From the NCBI RefSeq assembly GCF_001422405.1, contig NZ_LMMV01000009.1, forward strand, positions 1 to 37,830: DNA of 37,830 bases, written 5' to 3'. The position numbers and the translations under genes were made by a program. Origin of the DNA: Pseudorhodoferax sp. Leaf267. GTDB taxonomy: Bacteria > Pseudomonadota > Gammaproteobacteria > Burkholderiales > Burkholderiaceae_C. A model generated the notes under the pieces. That model did no database searches. It was not told the origin of the DNA and saw nothing but the letters and a program-made list of their open reading frames with translations. The first letter of the stretch is position 1; each line of letters opens with the position of its first letter. Shown here in pieces: positions 16,151 through 23,698 of the stretch.

Positions 16151-18577
16151 ATGGCGAACAAGAACTCCGAAACCTCTACATCGAAGCCGCGTCGTTCGTG
16201 GCCCCGAAGGCTCGTGGCACTGCTCCTGCTTGCGTTCGGTCTCGCGCTCGCCGTTGGTGGCGTGGTGCTCGCCACGAGCGGAGGCTCGCTTTACTACCTG
16301 ATCACCGGTCTGGCGTACATCCTCAGCAGCGTCCTGATCTGGAGGGGCGATGCACGAGGCACCTGGATCTACGGCGCGATGCTGATCTGGACCGTCGCCT
16401 GGAGCCTTTGGGAAGTGGGCTTCTCTGGCTGGCCGCTCGCGCCGCGGCTCATTGCCCCCGTCGCTCTGGCCGCCTTGTTGCTGCTGCCGTCGATCAGGCA
16501 GATGCCGGCAAGCAAGCCAGCGCCGTGGCGGACCCACGGCTGGGGTACCTTCGCAGGCGGATTGTTCATGGCGGTGGTACTCGGCGGCCTTGCCCACACT
16601 ATGGGCGACGCCCCCGAAATGCCAGCGCTGCGGCGTGGAGTGCAGACGCACGCGCCGGCAGCGCTGCCGCAACCGTTGGCGACCATCGATCGCGATGACT
16701 GGCAGGCCTATGGAAACGATCAGGGCGGCACGCGTTTCAGTCCTCTCGACCAGATCAACACGTCCAACGTCTCCGGCCTGATCAAGGTCTGGGAGGCCGA
16801 GATGACGGCGACTGTACCCGGAGAAATGAACGCGCTGCAGGTCACTCCGATCATGATCGGCGACACGCTTTTCGGCTGCGACGGCAACAACGGCGTTCAC
16901 GCATTCGATGCGGAAACCGGCAAAGTGCGCTGGCGACAAAACGTCTCCAACGGCGAGCCGCCTTCTGGCAAACCTTGCCGAGGCGTGGCGTACTACAAGG
17001 TTCCAGATGCGAGTGGTCTGTGTGCCGAGCGCATTTACGCGCCAAGCCATAACCCCACTTTGGCCGCACTCGATGCAAAGACCGGCCAGCTCTGCCCAGG
17101 TTTTGGCAATAAAGGCCTGGTCAATCTGCAGGCCGGTATCGCTCCCTACCCGCATGGGCTCTTCTACGTGAGTTCAGCGCCGCAGCTGATCCGTGGAAAG
17201 GTCGTGGTCGGCGGGGGCATCCCGGACGGCCAGTATTGGGGCGGCCCCTCCGGGGTCATCCGCGCCTTCGATGCGGTGACGGGCGAACTGGCCTGGGCCT
17301 ACGATGCGGGTACGCCCGAGCGGATCGGTGCGCCGCCGCCCAGCGAGTTCTATACGCCATCGTCACCCAACAGTTGGGCGCCGAGTAGCGCGGACGAGGC
17401 GCTCGGCCTGGTTTACCTGCCCATGGGCGGTGCGACGCCCGACGCATTCGGCGGGCTACCGCGGCCGTTCGACGACAGCATTGGCAGTGCGGTCATTGCG
17501 CTGGACGCGGACACCGGCCGGCTGCGCTGGCGCTTTCAGACGACTCACCATGACATCTGGGACTACGACGTCGCCTCGCAGCCGACGCTGGCCGACCTGC
17601 CCACGTCGCAGGGCGTGCGGCGTGCGCTCATCCAGCCTACCAAGCGCGGAGAGATCTTCGTGCTCGACCGCGAGACTGGCGAACCCATCAAGACGGTGCG
17701 GGAACTGCCGGCGCCGCAACGTGCTGTTGCTGCGGGCGAGCGATTGGCTCCCACCCAGCCCGAGTCCAGCGACATGCCCGCCTTCCGCGGAGCGCCGCTG
17801 CGCGAGCAGGATATGTGGGGCATGACGCCGATCGATCAGATGATCTGCCGCATCGAGTTCAAACGCTCGCTCTACGAGGGCATGTTCACCCCTGTCACGC
17901 TGGGCAAGACCATTGTGATCGACCCCGGCTCCATGGGTGGGGTGAACTGGAACGGTGTGTCGCTGGACGCCGGGCGCGGCATCATGATCGTTAACTGGAC
18001 GCAGGTGCCCGACCGACTCGAACTGATCACGCGTGAAGAAGCGACGCGTCGCAATTTCAAGATCGCGCCGGGCATCGATGCGGGCGGCCAGACCGACCAG
18101 CCGATGCTCGGCACGCCCTATGGTGCTTACCGGACTCAGTTCCTCTCGCCACTGGGGAGCCCATGCACGGCACCGCCATGGGGGCTGATCGCGGGGGTGG
18201 ACCTGGCGAGCGGCAAGGTGCTTTGGTCCAAGCCGTTCGGAACAGGTCGTGATATCGGCCCGCTGAAGTTGGGTGTTCGCACCATGCTGCCGATCACGAT
18301 CGGCACGCCGACTGCGGGCGGCGCTGTGACGACGCGCGGCGGACTGGTCTTCATCGGCGGAGCCGCCGAACATACGTTCCGCGCACTGTACGCAGCAACC
18401 GGTCACGAACTGTGGAGCAGCCGCTTGGCGACCAGCGCCAACGCAACTCCTATGACCTACCGCAGCCCGCAAAGCGGGCGGCAGTTCGTGGTGATCGCCG
18501 AAGGTGGACGGCCGCAATACGGGACGAAGTCCGGAACGAAGTTGGTCGCTTTCGCTCTACCAGTCGCGCGAAAGTGA
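16151..18577 (+). CDS. Membrane-bound PQQ-dependent dehydrogenase, glucose/quinate/shikimate family
   Basis: 808 residues. An N-terminal part of about 155 residues has five hydrophobic helices that anchor it and interact with ubiquinone. The periplasmic eight-bladed PQQ propeller follows, with DWQAYGNDQGGTRFSPLDQI at its start and the family hallmark TTHHDIWDYD near residue 470. It oxidises a sugar, polyol or cyclic polyol on the periplasmic side and delivers electrons to ubiquinone. It begins 26 bases after the PaoC-type stop, so it is probably co-transcribed, yet there is no clear Shine-Dalgarno. Glucose, quinate or another alcohol cannot be told apart from the sequence. No pqq biosynthesis gene is in the window. 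Confidence 0.92.
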   Translation: MANKNSETSTSKPRRSWPRRLVALLLLAFGLALAVGGVVLATSGGSLYYLITGLAYILSSVLIWRGDARGTWIYGAMLIWTVAWSLWEVGFSGWPLAPRLIAPVALAALLLLPSIRQMPASKPAPWRTHGWGTFAGGLFMAVVLGGLAHTMGDAPEMPALRRGVQTHAPAALPQPLATIDRDDWQAYGNDQGGTRFSPLDQINTSNVSGLIKVWEAEMTATVPGEMNALQVTPIMIGDTLFGCDGNNGVHAFDAETGKVRWRQNVSNGEPPSGKPCRGVAYYKVPDASGLCAERIYAPSHNPTLAALDAKTGQLCPGFGNKGLVNLQAGIAPYPHGLFYVSSAPQLIRGKVVVGGGIPDGQYWGGPSGVIRAFDAVTGELAWAYDAGTPERIGAPPPSEFYTPSSPNSWAPSSADEALGLVYLPMGGATPDAFGGLPRPFDDSIGSAVIALDADTGRLRWRFQTTHHDIWDYDVASQPTLADLPTSQGVRRALIQPTKRGEIFVLDRETGEPIKTVRELPAPQRAVAAGERLAPTQPESSDMPAFRGAPLREQDMWGMTPIDQMICRIEFKRSLYEGMFTPVTLGKTIVIDPGSMGGVNWNGVSLDAGRGIMIVNWTQVPDRLELITREEATRRNFKIAPGIDAGGQTDQPMLGTPYGAYRTQFLSPLGSPCTAPPWGLIAGVDLASGKVLWSKPFGTGRDIGPLKLGVRTMLPITIGTPTAGGAVTTRGGLVFIGGAAEHTFRALYAATGHELWSSRLATSANATPMTYRSPQSGRQFVVIAEGGRPQYGTKSGTKLVAFALPVARK

Positions 18578-18677
18578 GCGCTCTTCCGCCTACGATTACC
18601 TGCACGGCATCTTCGTCAAGAGCTTGGCTGCCTGATATCGATTCCGTCTGCGCCGGCGCTTCGAAATGGCCTCTTCC

Positions 18678-19457
18678 TCAGGCCCGAAACGCCTTTCCGC
18701 CATCGACTGAAATGACCGTTCCGCTGATGTAGCTGGCGCGTGGAGAGGCAAGGAAGACGACGACGTCGGCAATCTCCCGGGCAGTCGCAGCCCGACCGGC
18801 TGGAAGCTTGCCGGTGTCCTGGCATTCCCGCCATCGCTCGGCGTCGCCGAATCGCTCCATCGCCTGCTGGCGTAGCAGCGACTCCATCCGCTCCGTGTTC
18901 ACTGGGCCGGGGTTCACGCCCACGACACGAATGCCGTCGTCCATCGAGGCTCCGCCCAGGCCGCGCGTGAAGGCCATCAGCGCCGCGTTGCCGGTCGAGC
19001 CGACGATGTACTCGGCCGAGTTGCGTTCGCCGGCCATGCCGATCACATTCACGACCACGCCACTGCGGCGGGCTTTCATGCGCGAGAAGACCGCGCGGCT
19101 CAGGTCGATGGTCCCAAAGACCTTCAGGTCCCAGGCCTCGCGCCAACGGTCTTCCCCGATCGCCTCGACCGTCCCCCGGGGAATCGCGCCGGCGTTGTTG
19201 ACGAGGATGTCGAGGTCGCCACATGCGTGGGCAAGGGCCGCCGGACTGCCCCGCTCCGCCAGGTCGATGGCATGGACCTCAGGTCTCGGTGCGCCCGTAT
19301 CGGCGATCTCCTGCGCGATCGCCTCCAGGTCCGCAAGGCTGCGGGCCGCAAGATGGACGCGACAACCTTCTCGCGCAAGCTCCATGGCAACGGCGCGGCC
19401 GATGCCCTTCGACGATCCGGTGACGAGGGCCGTCTTGCCTTTCAATTCCAGTTCCAT
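18678..19457 (-). CDS. SDR-family protein with non-canonical active site
   Basis: 259 residues. The Rossmann loop TGSSKGIG (13-20) and NNAG (87-90) are intact, so NAD(P) binding is likely. The classical SDR tetrad is not there. By alignment with the usual pattern, Asn is Lys112 (DLKVFG), Ser is Gly140 (NVIGMAG), Tyr is Gly153 and Lys is Asn157 (in YIVGSTGNAAL). Tyr150 is the nearest tyrosine. AAAAGG precedes the ATG. It is the last gene of the minus operon, 11 bases after the DUF35 gene. It may be a non-catalytic partner, as one subunit of the BbsCD alcohol dehydrogenase is reported to be, or an SDR with rearranged chemistry. The GSxGNAAL pattern seems to recur in a subfamily and is not random decay. 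Confidence 0.85.
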   Translation of the reverse strand: MELELKGKTALVTGSSKGIGRAVAMELAREGCRVHLAARSLADLEAIAQEIADTGAPRPEVHAIDLAERGSPAALAHACGDLDILVNNAGAIPRGTVEAIGEDRWREAWDLKVFGTIDLSRAVFSRMKARRSGVVVNVIGMAGERNSAEYIVGSTGNAALMAFTRGLGGASMDDGIRVVGVNPGPVNTERMESLLRQQAMERFGDAERWRECQDTGKLPAGRAATAREIADVVVFLASPRASYISGTVISVDGGKAFRA

Positions 19458-19468
19458 GCGAACCTTTT

Positions 19469-19897
19469 CTATGCAGATTGCGCGTCAACGCCACACAGGC
19501 GGAAGCGAGGTAGCGAGACTTCGGGGGTCACTTCTTCAAAGACGACCTGCACGGCATCGCCGACTTTCGGTACGTCATTGGCAACGCCCACCACGTTGCT
19601 GAAGAGGCGAGGTCCTTCCTCAAGCTGAATCATGGCCACGTTGTACGGGACGTCGTGCTTGAAGGCCGGGTTGTAGACCTGGTGGTAGACGATGTAGGAG
19701 TAGATGGTGCCCCGGCCGCTCAACGTGCACCACTGGTGCTCCAGCGCCAGGCACCTCGGGCACACGTGGCTGATCGGGAAGCGGACATGTGCGCACGCGC
19801 TGCATTGCTGCATCACCAGGTGGCCTTGCCTTGCCGCCTCCCAGAACGGGCGGTTGCTGCCATCGATGCAAGGCAGTGGCTTGAGGTATTCGTTCAT
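19469..19897 (-). CDS. DUF35 zinc-ribbon / OB-fold protein, partner of the thiolase-like protein
   Basis: 142 residues. A rubredoxin-like zinc ribbon with Cys32, Cys35, Cys46 and Cys49 (QCSAC...CPRC) is followed by an OB-fold acyl-CoA-binding domain (LSGRGTIYSYIVYHQVYNPAF, PYNVAMIQLEEGPRLFSNV). Such proteins act as obligate partners of thiolase-like proteins, for example BbsA in benzoylsuccinyl-CoA cleavage and the DUF35 part of ChsH2 with the Ltp2 aldolase. It starts 5 bases after the thiolase-like stop, which supports a stable complex. Whether the complex is a thiolase or an aldolase is open. Confidence 0.9.
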   Translation of the reverse strand: MNEYLKPLPCIDGSNRPFWEAARQGHLVMQQCSACAHVRFPISHVCPRCLALEHQWCTLSGRGTIYSYIVYHQVYNPAFKHDVPYNVAMIQLEEGPRLFSNVVGVANDVPKVGDAVQVVFEEVTPEVSLPRFRLCGVDAQSA

Positions 19898-19902
19898 GGA
19901 AC

Positions 19903-21048
19903 TCAGCCCTTCCTCAAAATGTTGGCATTGGCCGTGTTGAGTTCGCGCCCGCGTCCGGTGACCAGGCAGACTTCGGCGCCCGAGACCTGCCGTGGCCCGC
20001 ATTCGCCACGCATCTGGCGCACACCTTCGACGATGTGCAACCAGCCTTCCATGTAGGACTCCGACAGATTGCCACCGGCCGTGTTGATCGGGAGTTCGCC
20101 GCCGAGGCGGATGCGGCCACCTTCCACGAAAGGGCCAGACTCCCCCACCTTGCAGAAGCCGCCGTGTTCGAACCACAGCAGCACGCTGCTCGTGAAGTTG
20201 TCGTAGAGCTGCGCGACATCAATGTCCCGTGGGCCGACGCCCGCCATGGCGTAAGCATCGTTGACCGCCAGCTTCTGGTGCGGCACATACCACCAGTCCG
20301 GGTTGTCAAGGTTGCGTGTTGTGTAGGCCTGGCCGAACCCTGAGATCAGCACCAGCGGCTGCTTGAGGTCGCGGGCACGCTCACGCGTTGTGACGATCAC
20401 GCAGACGCCGCCATCGGAGATGAGGCAGCAATCGAGCAGATGCAGCGGCTCCACGATCCAGCGCGAGGCCTGGTGGTCGTCGACGGTGATCGGTGTGCGC
20501 ATCACCGCGTTGGGATTGAGCGAGGCGTGGTACCGGCAGGCAACCGCGATCTCGCCGAGCTGACGACTGGTCGTGCCATAGAGCGCCATGTGACGGCTGG
20601 CCGTGATCGCGCTGTTGCCTGCGGCGGCCTGGAAGCCCCAGATGCCCCACGAGTCCCCCCAGCCCGCGGCGCGGTCGAATCGGTAGCCGCCCGTGGCGGC
20701 GGTGTCGCCGAAGACGCAGGCCACATAGTTCGCCATACCCGCATTGACAGCCAGCACTGCCTGCTGGAGCAGGGCCCCGGCGGTGCCGCCACCCATGTTG
20801 AAGGTGCCCGTGAAGCGCGGATCGATGCCCAGGGCCTCGCCCACGCGCAGGTAGTTGAGGGGGCCTTCGGGAGAGGTGGTTCCGGCCATCGTCATGAGGC
20901 CGTCGATCTGGTCCTTGCGCAGCCCTGCGTCGTCGAGCGCGCGCTTGAAGGCCTCGACGGCCAGCGTGAGGGGGGTGGAGCCGGGCAGCCGGCCTTGTGG
21001 CGAGGCGCCGACGCCGACGATGGCTGCCTTGTCGCGAAGAGGGTGCAT
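19903..21048 (-). CDS. Thiolase-fold protein (SCP-x/Ltp2 type) without the nucleophilic Cys
   Basis: 381 residues with both thiolase halves: AIVGVGASPQGRLPG and FNMGGGTAGALLQQAV in the first, AQLYDNFTSSVLLWFEHGGF and GGNLSESYMEGWLHIVEGVRQMRG in the second. In the position where thiolases carry the acyl-accepting Cys (the Cys-x-x-Gly turn), this protein has Gly in GGGTAG. That matches SCP-x/Ltp-type proteins, some of which are acyl-CoA retro-aldolases using tyrosines; tyrosines are present in QLYDNFT and LSESYMEG. It is paired with the DUF35 gene. Cleavage of a C-C bond in a CoA thioester is the likely job. Confidence 0.88.
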   Translation of the reverse strand: MHPLRDKAAIVGVGASPQGRLPGSTPLTLAVEAFKRALDDAGLRKDQIDGLMTMAGTTSPEGPLNYLRVGEALGIDPRFTGTFNMGGGTAGALLQQAVLAVNAGMANYVACVFGDTAATGGYRFDRAAGWGDSWGIWGFQAAAGNSAITASRHMALYGTTSRQLGEIAVACRYHASLNPNAVMRTPITVDDHQASRWIVEPLHLLDCCLISDGGVCVIVTTRERARDLKQPLVLISGFGQAYTTRNLDNPDWWYVPHQKLAVNDAYAMAGVGPRDIDVAQLYDNFTSSVLLWFEHGGFCKVGESGPFVEGGRIRLGGELPINTAGGNLSESYMEGWLHIVEGVRQMRGECGPRQVSGAEVCLVTGRGRELNTANANILRKG

Positions 21049-21076
21049 GTTTTTTCTTTCTCCGTGGTCGTGTGGT

Positions 21077-22306
21077 CTAGCGCAGGACGTCGTCGGCGAG
21101 CAGATCGTCGTACTGCTCGTCGCTCAGGTTCAGGACTTCACGCAAGACCTCTCGCGTGTGTTGCCCGAGCAACGGCGCTGCGCTGCGGACCTGCACGTCG
21201 GTGGTGGAGAAGCGGAACGGCGGCTGGTTGTACAGAGCCGTGCCCATCTCCGGATGGTCCAGGGTTACCCAGTGGCCGCGGTGTGCCAGTTGCGGATCGT
21301 GCTCGACGACGTCGCGCGCGGTCTGGACCACGCCGGCCGCGACACCCAGTGCCTGGAGATTCGCCATGAGGGCTGTCGCGTCGTGCGGTCGCGTCGCCAG
21401 CGTCAGCAGGTCGTCTAGTTCGTCTGCGTGCGCCAGGCGTGCCTCCGCACGGTCCCATCGCGCATCCATGGCCCAGGACGGACTGCCCAACCCGATGCGC
21501 AGTTGGCGCCACCCCTCGTCGTCGCGCACGGCGATGGCGATCCAACGGTCTTCTCCCGCGCAAGGGTAGACACCATGCGGTGCCAGCGCGGCATGGCGAT
21601 TGCCTTGGCGGTGCTGCACACGCCCATTGGCGGTGAGATCCAGCAGCGTCGGGCCAAGCAAGGCGACCGTTGGTTCGACCTGCGCGAGGTCGATGAACTG
21701 GCCCTCTCCCGTGCGGCGCCGATGCCGCAGCGCGGCCAGCAGCGCAAAGGCCGCGTGGCAGGGATTCGGGATGTGGTCCGGATAGTTGGTTCCCGTGCCT
21801 GCCGGTTCGCGGCCGGGCAGACCACTCAGTTCGTGCAGGCCCGTCAAGGACACCATGCTCGCGCCGTAGCCGAGATAGGCGCGTTCGGGCCCTTCCGATC
21901 CCGCCATCGACATGGCGAGATAGACGATGTCCGGCTTCATCTTGCGGACATCGTCGTAGCCGAGCCCGAACTTTTGCATGACGCCGGGCGTGAAGTTGTT
22001 GGAAATGACATCGCTGTCTTCGATCAGTCGTTTCACGAGCGCCAGCGCGCGCGGGTGCTTCATGTCGATCGTGATGCTCCGCTTGCTGGTGTTGCGGTCG
22101 GCGAAGTAGCCGCTGCGGTTCACGCCCGAGACCCCGTCCTTGTAGGGCGGAGCAAGCCGCAGGGAGTCCAGCCGGGCGGCGCTCTCGACCTTGATGACGT
22201 CTGCGCCCATGTCGGCCAGCAACTTCGTGCAGTACGAGCCCGCGCCCAGCCAGCAGAAGTCAAGAACGCGGATGCCGGACAGCGGAAGTCGGGAATCGGA
22301 TTTCAC
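21077..22306 (-). CDS. Family III (CaiB/BaiF) CoA-transferase, second of an overlapping pair
   Basis: 409 residues from a GTG at 22306. The Shine-Dalgarno GAGGTGA (22311-22317) and the normal family start (LSGIRVLDF near residue 9) decide this start against a longer frame. Landmarks are LLADMGADVIKVE, RNTSKRSITIDMKHP, FGLGYDDVRKMKPDIVY and RRRTGEGQFIDLAQVE. The catalytic Asp is probably Asp177 in NYPDHIPNP. The GTG overlaps the stop of the upstream CoA-transferase by 4 bases, so the two should be made in equal amounts. Two-subunit family III CoA-transferases such as BbsEF are the nearest precedent. Confidence 0.9.
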   Translation of the reverse strand: MKSDSRLPLSGIRVLDFCWLGAGSYCTKLLADMGADVIKVESAARLDSLRLAPPYKDGVSGVNRSGYFADRNTSKRSITIDMKHPRALALVKRLIEDSDVISNNFTPGVMQKFGLGYDDVRKMKPDIVYLAMSMAGSEGPERAYLGYGASMVSLTGLHELSGLPGREPAGTGTNYPDHIPNPCHAAFALLAALRHRRRTGEGQFIDLAQVEPTVALLGPTLLDLTANGRVQHRQGNRHAALAPHGVYPCAGEDRWIAIAVRDDEGWRQLRIGLGSPSWAMDARWDRAEARLAHADELDDLLTLATRPHDATALMANLQALGVAAGVVQTARDVVEHDPQLAHRGHWVTLDHPEMGTALYNQPPFRFSTTDVQVRSAAPLLGQHTREVLREVLNLSDEQYDDLLADDVLR

Positions 22307-23541
22307 GGGCTCACCTCGGCAGCGGCGGCAGCGTGGACACCGCGACCCGCTTCGCGCCAGATTTCTTCGTTGTGCTGGCCCAGACGAGGCGCCGGCCGCT
22401 GCACGCGCCATGGCGTGCCGGACAACTTGTAGGGCGCGCCGGGCATGCGCAGCGTGCGGCCTGCCGCGGCACCAGCGACATCGACAAAATGGCCGCGGCT
22501 GCGCAGCTGCGCGCTCTCCAGGATGTCCACGGGCGTGTTGACCGGGGCGATCGGGATCTGGCGTGCCTGGCCTGCGTGGTACAGGCTGGCCTTGGTACGC
22601 GGCGCTGCCCAGGGAAGAAAGATGTCATTGAAGCGCCGCTTTGCCTCGTCCGACTGCAGGTACTCCACCTGCTGCCACTTGGGCAGCAAGAACTCCTCGG
22701 CGCCCACCATGTCTTCGTCGGCGAACCACTTGATGGTGCGCTCCCAAAACCGATTGGCGCCGATGCCGCCTGCCATCAGGAACACATGGCCGTCGCTGCA
22801 GGCGTAGACGCCCGTCCCGGCGAAGCGCTGCTCGCCGGCCCATCGCTTGCGGACCGTGCCCTCCAGGTCATAGAACTGCACGGCGTTCTCCATGGCCAGC
22901 ACGACGGCCTCCTGCATCGAGACATCGATGTGCTCGCCTCGCCCGGTAAGTTCCGCCTGCGTGAGCGCAACCATGGCGGCGACCGCGCCGTACATGTTGG
23001 CGCACAGGATGGCCTGGTCGCCATGCACGCGCATGGGCGCGCTGTCCGCGTATCCACCCAAGGACAGGAAGCCGCCGAGCGCCAAGGCCACGATGTCTTC
23101 GGCCTGGTAGTGCGCGTAGGGACCTGTCTGCCCGAAGGGCGTGATGCTGAGCATCACCAGTCCCGGGCGCAGCTTTGCCAGAGCGCCGTAGTCGAGGCCG
23201 CGCGCCGCCATCGCGCCGGGTACTGCGGTCTCGATCACCAGGTCGCATGAGGTTATCAGCGTGCGCAGACGGTCCTGGTCGTTCGGCGCGTCGAGGTCGA
23301 GTGTGATGCCTCGCTTGCTGGTGTTGTGGTACGCGAAGGCCAGGCTGGCCTCGATGCCCGGGGTGTCATCGAGATAGGGAGGCTGGTGGCGCAAGGCCGA
23401 ACCCTGCGGCGGCTCGACCAGGACCACGTCAGCGCCCAGCTCCGCAAAAAGCTTGCCGGCGTAGTTGCCCATGGGGCCGGACAGATCGAGCACCCGCAGG
23501 CCAGCCAGTGCGTCTCTGGCCTGGCAACTAATAAAGTCCAT
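22303..23541 (-). CDS. Family III (CaiB/BaiF) CoA-transferase, first of an overlapping pair; catalytic Asp doubtful
   Basis: 412 residues from the ATG at 23541, giving MDFISCQARDALAGLRVLDLSG, the usual spacing to the family start. Landmarks are LFAELGADVVLVEPP, YHNTSKRGITLDLD, MLSITPFGQTGPYAHY and GRGEHIDVSMQEAV. In the segment HGDQAILCANMYGAVAAM, counting back from the conserved Ala-Leu puts Ile178 where family members have the catalytic Asp; Asp175 is three residues off. It could therefore be a non-catalytic subunit of a heteromeric enzyme with its overlapping partner. It heads the minus operon, and its start codon lies inside an IclR-like palindrome. Confidence 0.88.
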   Translation of the reverse strand: MDFISCQARDALAGLRVLDLSGPMGNYAGKLFAELGADVVLVEPPQGSALRHQPPYLDDTPGIEASLAFAYHNTSKRGITLDLDAPNDQDRLRTLITSCDLVIETAVPGAMAARGLDYGALAKLRPGLVMLSITPFGQTGPYAHYQAEDIVALALGGFLSLGGYADSAPMRVHGDQAILCANMYGAVAAMVALTQAELTGRGEHIDVSMQEAVVLAMENAVQFYDLEGTVRKRWAGEQRFAGTGVYACSDGHVFLMAGGIGANRFWERTIKWFADEDMVGAEEFLLPKWQQVEYLQSDEAKRRFNDIFLPWAAPRTKASLYHAGQARQIPIAPVNTPVDILESAQLRSRGHFVDVAGAAAGRTLRMPGAPYKLSGTPWRVQRPAPRLGQHNEEIWREAGRGVHAAAAAEVSP

Positions 23542-23549
23542 AATATGGA
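23537..23549. promoter_or_regulatory. IclR-type operator candidate A (TCCA-N5-TGGA)
   Basis: TCCATAATATGGA covers the start codon of the CoA-transferase at 22303-23541. Read on the minus strand, the surrounding 20 bases match site C at 33852-33871 at 18 of 20 positions. Perfect 4-bp arms and the repeated context suggest a specific binding site. Overlap with a start codon would fit repression. The regulator is inferred, probably one of the two IclR proteins. Confidence 0.6.
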
Positions 23550-23657
23550 TTTCTTTAAAATGATGGATTGCACCGAAGTCTAGCGATGATCCTCTTGTCA
23601 CGCAATCTGTCTATTGCTATTCTTGGTTTTGTTGGCAGATACCAATTGCCAATTGAA

Positions 23658-23670
23658 CCCACATAGTGGA
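23658..23670. promoter_or_regulatory. IclR-type operator candidate B (CCCA-N5-TGGA)
   Basis: CCCACATAGTGGA ends 28 bases before the BadI-like ATG at 23699. It shares the run ATAGTGGACT with site C at 33855. A direct repeat CCAATTG-CCAATTG lies just upstream (23642-23655). It is one of four sites fitting YCCA-N5-TGGR in the two divergent intergenic regions. Confidence 0.6.
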
Positions 23671-23698
23671 CTAACATTCAAGCAACCAGGAACCAGCC

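Noticed and set aside
18578-18677. Terminator between the PQQ dehydrogenase and the SDR gene
   Set aside because: GCTCTT and AAGAGC arms are short and about 40 bases apart; no stable hairpin or T-run is visible.
18678-23541. Calling the minus operon an anaerobic toluene (bbs) operon
   Set aside because: No glycyl-radical benzylsuccinate synthase, no bbsG/bbsH-like genes and only one SDR are present; the resemblance is of composition only.
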